NCBI GenBank assembly: GCA_015688915.1 | Contig: JAATGX010000096.1 | Coordinates: forward strand, 1 to 10,202 | Direction of reading: 5' to 3' | DNA length: 10,202 nucleotides | Origin: Desulfuromonadales bacterium | GTDB taxonomy: Bacteria; Desulfobacterota; Desulfuromonadia; Geobacterales; Pseudopelobacteraceae | Part shown: piece by piece, positions 1-7,302 of the stretch | Position numbering within the stretch: position 1 is the first letter of the stretch | Layout: every line of letters begins with the position of its first letter | Position numbers and translations under genes: made by a program | The notes under the pieces: model-generated | What the model was told of the DNA's origin: nothing | Database searches by the model: none | Seen by the model: the letters and a program-made list of their open reading frames with translations, nothing else

Positions 1-626
1 CGCGCTTCTATTCGCATCCACATTTCAGCGCGGGATAAAACCTTGATGGGATTTCTGAGGACATATTGCGGGTAGACGATCTCGGCATAGTTGATGATGG
101 CTTGCAGACACCTGAAGCTGTTGTTCGACGCGCCCGGACCATTGACCTCACTTATGTTCTGGAACCGGTCTATGACCACCTGGGGCGAAAGGGCCTTTTC
201 AAGCTGATTCAGGGGAAGGTCAAGCCAGCTCTCAAACAGCCGCGGAATGTAGGACCTGTAAAGCGTCAACGAACCTTTTGACAGCTTCTTATCCGTCAGG
301 TAGCGTTCATATATATCGCGAATGGTGGGCGGCTTTTCCTCCTTGGGCCTGCCTTCGCGTATCCGTCGGATGATATCAGGCGCTATTGCCCGCACTTGTT
401 CCGGCGTGTATTCGCCATACGCCCCGATCTTCTGCTTGATCGTCTTGAATTTCCCGGACACGGGGTCTTTCACGTCTACCTGGACATAGAAAGTCTTTGA
501 ACTCTTGCCAACCCGAAGCAGCAGGCCCTTGATATCTTCGTCAAAGTAATCCACCTGGCCGCTGGTAACAGGGGGGATATGCTTCTTGCTGTCGATATTC
601 CGTTTGGTGAGCAAAAGCTTTGGCAT
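1..626 (-). CDS. Tyrosine recombinase / phage-type integrase, N-terminal part (partial)
   Basis: Reading leftward from an ATG at 624-626, the frame is open for 208 codons to the window edge, so the C-terminal catalytic domain is not visible. A good ribosome site (AGGAGG, 6 bases before ATG) fixes the start. Residues about 20-95 resemble the arm-type DNA-binding domain of phage and island integrases: a GLLLRVGKSSKTFYVQV-like strand pattern, then KIGAYGEYTPEQVRA and a helix ending REGRP. Residues about 99-205 resemble the SAM-like core-binding domain (TIRDIYERYL, helical, ending RNPIKVL). Enzymes of this family cut and join DNA at attachment sites to integrate or excise phages and genomic islands. 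The catalytic R-H-R-Y residues lie outside the window, so whether the enzyme is intact is unknown. It reads away from the hopanoid operon, suggesting the edge of an integrated element. The family call rests on fold-level pattern recognition, not a database match. Confidence 0.8.
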   Translation of the reverse strand, partial: MPKLLLTKRNIDSKKHIPPVTSGQVDYFDEDIKGLLLRVGKSSKTFYVQVDVKDPVSGKFKTIKQKIGAYGEYTPEQVRAIAPDIIRRIREGRPKEEKPPTIRDIYERYLTDKKLSKGSLTLYRSYIPRLFESWLDLPLNQLEKALSPQVVIDRFQNISEVNGPGASNNSFRCLQAIINYAEIVYPQYVLRNPIKVLSRAEMWMRIEA

Positions 627-644
627 GACGGCCCTCCTCATTTT

Positions 645-691
645 CCTACCTATAAACTTTCATGGCGGCCTAAAGGCAGGCCATAGGTAGG
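645..691. repeat. Inverted repeat in the integrase leader
   Basis: CCTACCTAT at 645-653 is mirrored by ATAGGTAGG at 683-691. A second imperfect hairpin lies inside (GGCCT at 667-671 against AGGCC at 678-682). The inner arm of the outer repeat ends a few bases before the integrase Shine-Dalgarno. It could be an operator for control of the integrase, or a leader hairpin near the ribosome site. I see no convincing -35/-10 pair here, so the role is inference. Confidence 0.5.
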
Positions 692-700
692 AATAAAAAT

Positions 701-741
701 AAAAAACCCGCTAAAACCTTAGCAAAGGTTAGCGGGTTTTT
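701..741 (-). terminator. Bidirectional rho-independent terminator after hpnH
   Basis: CCCGCTAAAACCTT (707-720) pairs with AAGGTTAGCGGG (725-736) with a two-base bulge and a four-base loop. An A-run at 701-706 and a T-run at 737-741 flank it. On the minus strand this is a stem followed by TTTTTT and then more T-rich sequence, a classic intrinsic terminator. It lies about 80 bases past the hpnH stop and is well placed to end the leftward shc-hpnA-dxs-hpnH transcript and insulate the integrase. The plus-strand T-run would also allow termination rightward. Confidence 0.85.
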
Positions 742-822
742 CGAGGGAATGCAAGACGTAATATACTATATTTTATAAATTATTATCAAACCCTAGAAAA
801 CATTCTAAACCTTGCATAACCA

Positions 823-1821
823 CTACGTTAAGTTCCAGATCATCATCTCCAGAATATCCTTCCAACTCTTGCCGACCTCGTTGACGACCGTCGGCTCGAA
901 GCCACAGTGCATCATGCACTGGGCGCACCGTGCGTCCTTGCCGACGCCGTACTTGTCCCATTCGGTCTTTTCCATCATCTCCCTGAAGGTCGGGTAGTGG
1001 TCGTCGGTGATCAGATAGCAGGGCGCCTTCCAGCCGCGCGTGTTGCGGGTGGGATTGCCCCAGGGAGTGCACTCCAGTTTCTTCTCGCCCTTCAGAAAAC
1101 GCAGGTACATGGGGGTGGAGAAAAAGCGGTGTTTCTTGCTCATCTCGTAGACCTCGGCAAACTTCTTCTCGATATCGCGCCGCTCCAGGAACAGCTTCTC
1201 CCCCACCGCCTCGTAGCCGAAGCCTGGAGCCACCAGCAGGCCGTCCACGCCGATCTCTTCCAGGTGAGTGAAGAGCATCTCGATCTCCACCAGGTCGGTC
1301 TCCTTGAAAATGGTGGTGTTGGTGCAAACCCGGAATCCCAGCTTCTTGGCCTTTTTGATCCCCTCCATGGCGATCTTGAAGGCCCCTTTGCGCTCCAGGA
1401 TGCGGTCGTGAGTCTCTTCCAGGCCGTCCATGTGCACATTGATGGTGAAATTGGGGTGCGGCGTCATGTTGTCCAGAGCCTTCTCCAGCAGGATGCCGTT
1501 GGTGCAGAGGTAAATATGCTTGCCCCGCTCCAGCACGCCGCGGATCAGGTCATACACCGGGGGATAGAGAAACGGTTCGCCGCCGGTGATGGTGACCACC
1601 GGCGCCGGACATTCGTCCACCGATTTCAGGCACTCCTCCAGGCTCATCATCTCCTGGATGGTGTCGGCGTACTCGCGGATGCGGCCGCAGCCGGAGCAGG
1701 CCAGGTTGCACAGGTGGGTCGGCTCCAGCATCAGCACAAGGGGATACTTCTCCACCTTGTTGAGCTTGTTGGAGATAATGTATCTGGTCAGGTCATAGTT
1801 GAGACGAAGCGGAAAACGCAT
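823..1821 (-). CDS. hpnH: HpnH, radical SAM adenosylhopane synthase
   Basis: A 332-residue protein of the radical SAM family. HpnH is known to add the 5'-deoxyadenosyl group of S-adenosylmethionine to diploptene, giving adenosylhopane, the first step of C35 hopanoid side-chain formation. The iron-sulfur motif CNLACSGC is visible at residues 38-45 (C38, C42, C45), with the SAM-binding GGEP at 80-83. A second cysteine cluster near the C-terminus (C299, C302, C306 in CAQCMMHC) fits the HpnH-specific C-terminal domain. The ATG at 1819-1821 was chosen over an in-frame ATG at 1866 because the protein then begins MRFPLRLNYD as expected and AAGGA lies 9 bases upstream. The longer form would run into the repeat upstream. 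It is the last gene of the hopanoid operon and stops at TAG. It is somewhat shorter than alphaproteobacterial homologues as I recall them. Confidence 0.93.
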   Translation of the reverse strand: MRFPLRLNYDLTRYIISNKLNKVEKYPLVLMLEPTHLCNLACSGCGRIREYADTIQEMMSLEECLKSVDECPAPVVTITGGEPFLYPPVYDLIRGVLERGKHIYLCTNGILLEKALDNMTPHPNFTINVHMDGLEETHDRILERKGAFKIAMEGIKKAKKLGFRVCTNTTIFKETDLVEIEMLFTHLEEIGVDGLLVAPGFGYEAVGEKLFLERRDIEKKFAEVYEMSKKHRFFSTPMYLRFLKGEKKLECTPWGNPTRNTRGWKAPCYLITDDHYPTFREMMEKTEWDKYGVGKDARCAQCMMHCGFEPTVVNEVGKSWKDILEMMIWNLT

Positions 1822-1852
1822 TTTGGTACATCCTTTCGGTTTAAAGAAAATC

Positions 1853-2000
1853 TGCCACAGAGACACGGAGACACAGAGGAAAACCGGAGACCATCGAATT
1901 CAGGCGATGTGTCAAACACACGGCAATGAAACTGCCATGGCAGGCGGTTATGCCTTTCTCTCGTTTTTGACGTTCTCCGTGTCTCTGTGTCTCCGTGGCA
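1853..2000. repeat. Hyper-palindromic intergenic repeat between dxs and hpnH
   Basis: The outer arms are 28 bases each (1853-1880 and 1973-2000). They match as an inverted repeat at 24 of 28 positions. Each arm is built from 8-base units alternating CAGAGACA and CGGAGACA, and three of the four mismatches fall exactly 8 bases apart. The 92-base interior holds further small palindromes: CATCG/CGATG (1892-1909), TGTGT/ACACA (1908-1920), CTGCCATGGCAG (1932-1943) and AGGC/GCCT (1942-1955). No open frame or transposase is present. It fills almost the whole gap between dxs and hpnH, so the operon transcript would carry a long stem-loop ending 32 bases before the hpnH start. The GGAGACAC-type arms resemble dispersed intergenic repeats that I recall from environmental bacterial genomes; that link is from memory. 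Confidence 0.75.
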
Positions 2001-2016
2001 AATGTTTGTCGGTTTC

Positions 2017-3885
2017 TTATGATTTCAAAAACTGTTCCGCTGCCGCGGCAATACCCTCGGCGTCGATTCCCAGGTCCTTGCGTAGTTGCGCCTGGCTCCC
2101 CTGCTCGACGTAGCGGTCCGGGATGCCGAGGCGCTTGACCTTCACATCCTGCAGACCGTTATCGAAAAGCAGCTCCAGCACGGCGCTGCCGAATCCGCCC
2201 TGCAGGGCATTCTCTTCCACGGTAATGACACAGCCGGTCCTGCGTGCCACGGAAAGGATCAGCTCCGCATCCAGGGGCTTGACAAAACGGGCGTTGACCA
2301 CGGATGCGGCAATACCTTTGTGCTGAAGCGATTCGGCCGCCCGGAGCGCCGGGATGACTGTGGAGCCGATGGCGATGACGCACAGATCGCCTCCTTCGGC
2401 CAGCAGTTCCCCCCTGCCGATCTCCAGTGTCTTCAACCCGCTGTCCATCTCCACCCCGAAGCCTGCGCCGCGCGGATAGCGCAGGGCCATGGGGGCATCG
2501 GAGTAGACGGCGGTTTTGAGCATGTGGCGCAGTTCATTCTCATCCTAGGGCGCCATCAGCGTCAGGGCGGGGAGATGGCGCAGGTAGGAGAGGTCAAACA
2601 CGCCGTGATGGGTCGGCCCGTCATCACCCACCAGCCCGGCCCGGTCCATGGCGATGGTGACCGGAAGTTTTTGCAGGCAGATGTCGTGGAAGACCTGATC
2701 GTAGGCGCGCTGGACAAAGGTGGAGTAGATGGCGGTCACCGGCCGGAAACCATCGGCGGCCAGGCCGGCGGCAAAGGTCATGCCATGCTGCTCGGCGATG
2801 CCCACATCGAAAAAACGCTTTGGAAAACGCTCGGCAAAGGTGTTGAGGCAGGTGCCGTCCGGCATGGCCGCCGTAATGGCCACAATCTTCGGGTCCTGCT
2901 CGGCCAGTTGCACCATGGTCTCGCCGAACACGTCGGTGTAGGACTTGGCGGCCGCCTTGGGCGCGCCCTTGCCGGTGGCGATGTCAAACGCGCCAACACC
3001 GTGGTACTTGTGGGGGGTATCCTCGGCCGGTTTGTACCCTTTGCCCTTGGTCGTCATGACATGCACCAGGAGCGGCCCGTCCAGTCCATTGATGTTGGTG
3101 AAGACCTCCACCAGTTGCGACAGGTCGTGTCCGTCCAGCGGCCCCAGGTAATCGAAACCGAGCGCCTCGAACAGAGCGCCGGGGGTCAGGAAACCTTTCA
3201 ACGAATTTTCCGCCCGCTTGGCAAAGTGGAGAATATCGGTGCCAATGGCCGGAATGTTCCGCAACAACCCCTGCATCTCCTTTTTCAAGTCGCGGAAATA
3301 GCGGCCGGTCATCTTGCGGGAGATGAACGAGGAGAAGGCGCCGACGTTTTTCGAGATGGACATCTCGTTGTCATTGAGGATGACGATCAGGTTCTTTTTG
3401 AGGTGCCCGGCCTGATTGAGGGCTTCGAAAGCCATGCCGCCGGTGAGCGACCCGTCGCCGATAACGGCGATGGCGTGGTTTTTCGTACCGGCCAGACTGG
3501 CCGCCGCGGCCATGCCGAGCCCGGCCGAGATGGAGGTGGAGGAGTGCCCCACGCCAAAGGCATCGTGTTCGGACTCGCAGCGTTTGGGAAAACCGGACAA
3601 CCCCTTGTACTGGCGCTGGGTGGGAAAAGCCTCGCGCCGGCCGGTGAGGATCTTGTGGGTATAGGCCTGGTGCCCCACATCCCAGATGATCTTGTCCGCG
3701 GGGGAATTGAAACAGTAGTGCAGGGCAATACTCAACTCGACCGTTCCCAGGTTGGAACCCAGATGCCCACCGGTGGTGGATACCGTTTCCAGCAGAAAGC
3801 GCCGCACTTCATCCGCCAGGGCGGGCAATTGCTCCGGTTTGAGTTTTTTCAGGTCAACGGGGCTGTTAATGGTTTCGAGTAGCAT
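2017..3885 (-). pseudogene. dxs: dxs, 1-deoxy-D-xylulose-5-phosphate synthase, interrupted by an in-frame amber codon
   Basis: DXS condenses pyruvate and glyceraldehyde-3-phosphate with thiamine diphosphate, the entry step of the MEP isoprenoid pathway. Starting at ATG 3883-3885 (AGAGG 8 bases upstream) the frame runs 446 codons and meets TAG at 2545-2547 (codon 447). It then stays open in the same frame to TAA at 2017-2019, for 622 codons overall, the normal family length. Thiamine-diphosphate motif GDGS is at residues 143-146 with NDN at 171-173, and the catalytic glutamate sits in GIAEQH (E365). The GDDGPTHHG stretch is at 420-428. After the stop come DENELRHML, RYPRG and a well-kept C-terminal domain. 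One base change (for example AAG to TAG) explains the break, and there is no frameshift. The protein would be cut within the pyrimidine-binding domain. An ATG at 2521-2523 could restart a 168-residue C-terminal piece, but I see no strong ribosome site for it. Sequencing error, recent nonsense mutation or suppression are all possible. Many Geobacter genomes have a second dxs, which could make the loss tolerable. Confidence 0.85.
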
Positions 3886-3937
3886 GATTGAACCTCTCGG
3901 GACTGGGGGCCGGGAAAAACCAATCCCCGGTTCTCGA

Positions 3938-4924
3938 TTACTGTTTATGGGCCCTGAACCATTCCACGGCGCGTTCCAGGGCATCCTTTACCGCTGTCTG
4001 GGGCAGCCCCAACTCACTCACCGCCTTGGAGGAATCGAAGAACATGAACTTGGCCGCCATCTGCACACCGGCCAGGGGGATCAGTGGTTCCTTGCCGGTG
4101 ATGCGAGAGATCCCCTCGTTGACGTAGGCAGCCAGCAGGATCGGCAGGTAGGGCAGCCTGACCTTCGGCGCGGCCAGACCGGTGATCTCCTCCAGCAGGC
4201 CGAAAATATCCCGCAGGGTCAGGTTGGTGTTCCCCAAGATGTATTTCTCACCGATGCGCCCCTTTTGTTCAGCCAGGATATGGCCGCGGGCGCAGTCCTC
4301 GACGGCGATGATGTTAAGCCCCGTGTCCAGATAGGCCGGCATGCGCCTGTTCAAGACATCGACAATGATCTTTCCGGTGGGAGTCGGCTTGATATCCAGG
4401 GGGCCGACCGGGGTCGAGGGGTTGACGATCACCAGCGGCAACCCTTTCTCGACAAAACGTTCAGCGGTCCGTTCAGCCAGGAACTTACTCTTCTTGTAGT
4501 GCCCCACCATGTCGTCCAGGGTCACGGGCGTTGCCTCGGTTCCCGGTGTGCCGTCGCCCGGATTACCCAGGGTCCCGACGCTGCTGGTATACACTACCCG
4601 CGAAAGACCGTTTCTCAGCGCAGCTTCCAGGATGGCGGCCGTACCGTCCACATTGATACGGTACATCTCTTCGGGGGTGCGTGTCCAGAGCCGATAATCC
4701 GCGGCGGCATGATACAGGACATCACATCCCTTGAGCCCTTGCTCAAGGCCGTGTGCATCGCGCAGGTCGCCCTGCCACAACTCCACGTCGAGCCCGTCCA
4801 GATTGGCGGTATTCGACCCGGAACGCACCAGGGCGCGCACCTCCCGGCCATCCTTCAGCAGTTCCCTGACAATGCTTGCGCCTATGAATCCGGTTGCCCC
4901 GGTAATGAAAGTTTTCATGTCCAT
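3938..4924 (-). CDS. hpnA: HpnA, hopanoid-associated NAD(P)-dependent epimerase/dehydratase
   Basis: A 328-residue extended short-chain dehydrogenase. The nucleotide-binding motif GATGFIG is at residues 9-15. The catalytic site is visible as S114/S115 (VVYTSSVGT) and Y143-K147 in YKKSK. The overall pattern matches the hopanoid-associated sugar epimerase HpnA, found in hopanoid clusters. Its exact substrate is not settled; a role in modifying the hopanoid side chain or head group is inferred from context. The start could be ATG 4924 or ATG 4918 (two residues shorter, beginning MKTFITG); neither has a clear Shine-Dalgarno, and a hairpin lies just upstream. It sits between shc and dxs, with 52 bases to the dxs start. 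It ends at TAA. Confidence 0.88.
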   Translation of the reverse strand: MDMKTFITGATGFIGASIVRELLKDGREVRALVRSGSNTANLDGLDVELWQGDLRDAHGLEQGLKGCDVLYHAAADYRLWTRTPEEMYRINVDGTAAILEAALRNGLSRVVYTSSVGTLGNPGDGTPGTEATPVTLDDMVGHYKKSKFLAERTAERFVEKGLPLVIVNPSTPVGPLDIKPTPTGKIIVDVLNRRMPAYLDTGLNIIAVEDCARGHILAEQKGRIGEKYILGNTNLTLRDIFGLLEEITGLAAPKVRLPYLPILLAAYVNEGISRITGKEPLIPLAGVQMAAKFMFFDSSKAVSELGLPQTAVKDALERAVEWFRAHKQ

Positions 4925-4933
4925 AAATGGTAA

Positions 4934-4963
4934 AAGCCCCGGATTGCGGCAAACTCGGGGCTT
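4934..4963 (-). terminator. Intercistronic hairpin between shc and hpnA (attenuator-like)
   Basis: AAGCCCCG (4934-4941) pairs perfectly with CGGGGCTT (4956-4963) around a 14-base loop. On the minus strand the stem is followed by only a short U stretch before ACCATTTATG of hpnA. It could cause partial termination or protect the shc message 3' end, lowering hpnA-dxs-hpnH relative to shc. The U-tract is too short to call a full terminator. Confidence 0.5.
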
Positions 4964-5000
4964 CCCTGCGAAACGCCATGCGATCGCGTCGAGTGTTATG

Positions 5001-7052
5001 CTACTTCTTCTCCCCGCTCTCCGCGGTCAGGCGGCGATACTTGCCCAAGGCCGTCAACGGGAAACAATTGCGATAGATGTGGTATTTGATCATGAAGAAC
5101 TTGGGAAAACCAGTTCCGGTAAAGGCATCTTCATCCCAGGTGCCATCATGCTTCTGGGTGGTCAGCAGATATTCGATCCCACGGGCCGCGGCCTTGGAAT
5201 GCACCTCGCCCGCCGCAAAAAGGGACAGGAGCGCCCAACCGGTCTGGGATGGGGTGCTCGGACCGCTCCCCATCAGCGAACGGTCGCAGTAGGACTCGCA
5301 TACCTCGCCCCAGCCGCCGTCCATGTTCTGTTTGGACTTGAACCAGTTGACCGCCTTTCTGATATACGGCTGGGCCATATCCTCGCCGATGGCCTCCAGG
5401 CCGCACAGTACCGACCAGGTACCGTAGATGTAGTTGACCCCCCAGCGTCCCCACCAGGGACCTTCCGGCTCCTGTTCCGCCTTGAGAAACTCCAGGGCAC
5501 GCACAGCCGCGGGGTGGGTTTTGGGGTAATTGAAGTTACCCATCAGTTCCAGCATGCGGCCGGTCAGGTCGGCCGTGGGCGGATCGATCAACGCCTCCAG
5601 GTCGGCAAAGGGAATCTTGTTGAGCAGGTGCTTGGTGTTGTCCTTGTCGAATGCGCCCCAGCCGCCGTTCTCGCTCTGCATCCCCAGGCACCAGTTGATG
5701 CCGCGCTTGATGGCCTGCTCCTTGTGCTTCCTGTCGCGAACCTTCACATCCTTGATGGAGAGCATGACGAAGCCGGAGTCGTCCACGTCGGGGTAACAAT
5801 CGTTGAGGAACTCAAAGGCCCAGCCGCCCGGCTCCAGGTCGGGAGACTTGATCTGCCAATCCCCTTTGCGGCGGACTTCCAGGTCCAGCAGCCACTGGGC
5901 CGCCTTGACCAGCGCCGGATGGTCGCCCGGCACGCCCGCCTCCTGCATGGCAACCAACGCCAAAGCCGTATCCCACACCGGCGACACGCACGCCTGCAAG
6001 ACCAGGCTGTCGTCGTCTTCGATGCAGAAATTGGCCAACGCCTCCAGCCCCTTGACCACGGCCGGGTGGTCATTGGCATAGCCGAGGCAGTGCAGGGCCA
6101 GGATGGAGTTGAGCATGGCCGGCTGGATGCCGCCCCAGTCGCCGGTCGGCTCCTGGTGATCGAGAATCCATTTTTCGGCCATGGCGGTGGCCCGCTTCAT
6201 GAACGGCCGGATGGGGCTGGACTCATAGACCTTGAGCAGATGGTCCACGCCGATGAAGAAGTTCTTGCCGGTCAGGATGCCGTCTTCCTTGGTAAAGGTA
6301 TAGTCGGTCGGCCGGGGCGGCCGGACGTACAGTTCCTGCACCTGAGCCCAGGGAGGCAGCTTGCGCACCGGCCGTTCGGCCATCACCACGGAGAGCGGGA
6401 CAATGGTGGCCCGCGACCAGCTGGAGAACTCGTACATGTTGAGATAGGCCCAGTTGGGGAGCAGCATCAGCTCGATGGGCATGGAGGGGACGCCGAACCA
6501 GGCGAACTCGCCGAACAGCGCCAGGAACGTCTTGGTAAAGACGCGAGCCTTGATGATGCCGCCGTTTTCCAGGATGAAATCCCGCGCCTTGCGCATGGCC
6601 GGATGATCGGCCGCATAGCCGGCAAGCTTGAGGGCAAAATAGGCCTCGATGGTGGTGGAGAGGTCTCCGGGACCGCCGTACCAGATGGTCCAGCACCCTT
6701 CGGCGGTCTGCTTGCCGAGGATATAGTTGGCCATTTTCCGCTCACGCACCTTGTCCACCATGCCGAGAAAGTGGAACAGCATGACGTACTCGGCGGTAAT
6801 GGTGACGTTGGATTCCAACTCGGCCCACCAGTAGCCGTCAGGCAACTGCTCGCGGAAAAAGAAGTCCCGCGTCCGCTCGATGGCCTTGTCCAGCGGGCTT
6901 TTGGCGGAGCCTTCCATCTTCTTCCAGATGGAGGGGGGCAGATGATGTACCTTGGTAACGGTCTTTTTTGCTGCGGGTTCCACGACAGGTGCAGTTGCTT
7001 CCGTATTGAGCGACGTCAGTGCGGAGGAAATCGGGTATTTATTCGGATTCAT
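5001..7052 (-). CDS. shc: Squalene-hopene cyclase
   Basis: A 683-residue terpene cyclase that turns squalene into hopene (diploptene) and diplopterol, the core hopanoids of the membrane. It is a monotopic membrane-associated enzyme. The catalytic acid motif DVDD lies at residues 422-425 (CYPDVDDSGF). Several QW repeats are visible, including QEPTGDW (300-306), QSENGGW (459-465), QNMDGGW (575-581) and QKHDGTW (633-639). Length is in the usual range for the family, with an extra N-terminal stretch of about 40 residues before the conserved region, rich in Ala, Thr, Val and Lys. The ATG at 7050-7052 has AGGAG 8 bases upstream. It is the first gene of the operon and ends with TAG, showing that TAG is an ordinary stop in this genome. 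Confidence 0.97.
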   Translation of the reverse strand: MNPNKYPISSALTSLNTEATAPVVEPAAKKTVTKVHHLPPSIWKKMEGSAKSPLDKAIERTRDFFFREQLPDGYWWAELESNVTITAEYVMLFHFLGMVDKVRERKMANYILGKQTAEGCWTIWYGGPGDLSTTIEAYFALKLAGYAADHPAMRKARDFILENGGIIKARVFTKTFLALFGEFAWFGVPSMPIELMLLPNWAYLNMYEFSSWSRATIVPLSVVMAERPVRKLPPWAQVQELYVRPPRPTDYTFTKEDGILTGKNFFIGVDHLLKVYESSPIRPFMKRATAMAEKWILDHQEPTGDWGGIQPAMLNSILALHCLGYANDHPAVVKGLEALANFCIEDDDSLVLQACVSPVWDTALALVAMQEAGVPGDHPALVKAAQWLLDLEVRRKGDWQIKSPDLEPGGWAFEFLNDCYPDVDDSGFVMLSIKDVKVRDRKHKEQAIKRGINWCLGMQSENGGWGAFDKDNTKHLLNKIPFADLEALIDPPTADLTGRMLELMGNFNYPKTHPAAVRALEFLKAEQEPEGPWWGRWGVNYIYGTWSVLCGLEAIGEDMAQPYIRKAVNWFKSKQNMDGGWGEVCESYCDRSLMGSGPSTPSQTGWALLSLFAAGEVHSKAAARGIEYLLTTQKHDGTWDEDAFTGTGFPKFFMIKYHIYRNCFPLTALGKYRRLTAESGEKK

Positions 7053-7115
7053 TCACAAAGCTCCTAAGGGCCTGAGCGCCCGTGCCTTGATTGCTCGGCA
7101 GCTTTAAAATTGTGG

Positions 7116-7136
7116 TTTGATAACATAAATATCAAA
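7116..7136. promoter_or_regulatory. Palindromic operator candidate upstream of shc
   Basis: TTTGATA (7116-7122) and TATCAAA (7130-7136) form perfect 7-base arms around a 7-base spacer, a 21-base dyad as expected for a dimeric helix-turn-helix repressor. It overlaps the predicted -10 box of shc (7128-7133). No regulator can be named from the sequence. Confidence 0.45.
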
Positions 7137-7156
7137 AAATGTATATCCTTTTTCAA
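7128..7156 (-). promoter_or_regulatory. Predicted sigma-70 promoter for the shc operon
   Basis: On the minus strand, TTGAAA (7151-7156) and GATATT (7128-7133) are separated by exactly 17 bases in an AT-rich stretch. They lie 76-104 bases upstream of the shc ATG. The -35 is good and the -10 moderate. This is the only convincing leftward promoter seen in the gap. A separate small palindrome, ATTGTAACAAT, lies just upstream at 7171-7181. Confidence 0.5.
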
Positions 7157-7220
7157 ACCGGCGTAGCACTATTGTAACAATAACACGGCGATATGCTTTG
7201 ATTTCAGCGGCAATTGCGAT

Positions 7221-7249
7221 TTGCCAGCAGTGCCCCGCTGTGCTATACA
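7221..7249 (+). promoter_or_regulatory. Predicted sigma-70 promoter for the yhbY operon
   Basis: TTGCCA (7221-7226) and TATACA (7244-7249) are separated by 17 bases, with an extended -10 TG at 7241-7242. The site lies 54 bases upstream of the yhbY start. It is a strong match to the housekeeping consensus. Confidence 0.7.
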
Positions 7250-7302
7250 CAGTCGGACCGAATCGAACACAACCAATCAAAGAATGCCAGGAGTAACAAC
7301 CG

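Noticed and set aside
646..663. Five-codon leader peptide (MKVYR) before the integrase
   Set aside because: It has no ribosome site and is too short to distinguish from chance.
701..830. A tRNA gene as the integrase attachment site
   Set aside because: No cloverleaf, T-loop (GTTCGA) or CCA-end pattern could be found. The only strong structure is the terminator hairpin.
773..1327. A 184-codon minus-strand frame overlapping hpnH
   Set aside because: It is an out-of-frame reading of the hpnH coding sequence with Arg/His/Gly-rich composition typical of shifted GC-rich codons.
1853..2000. CRISPR-like or tandem array based on repeated GAGACAC units
   Set aside because: The units are contiguous 8-mers in two inverted arms, without spacers of regular length or any cas gene. 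An inverted repeat element fits better.
2545..2547. Pyrrolysine or genome-wide amber reassignment to explain the dxs TAG
   Set aside because: shc and hpnH end normally at TAG in the same window. DXS is not a known pyrrolysine protein, and no pyl gene is visible. Downgraded to something to check rather than a claim.
4731..7067. A 778-codon open frame on the plus strand opposite shc
   Set aside because: It is antisense to an unambiguous squalene-hopene cyclase and its translation has no recognisable domain. Codon bias in GC-rich genes routinely leaves such long antisense frames. Similar shadows lie opposite dxs (2086-3882), hpnA (3752-4933), hpnH (907-1929) and aor (8435-9709 on the minus strand).
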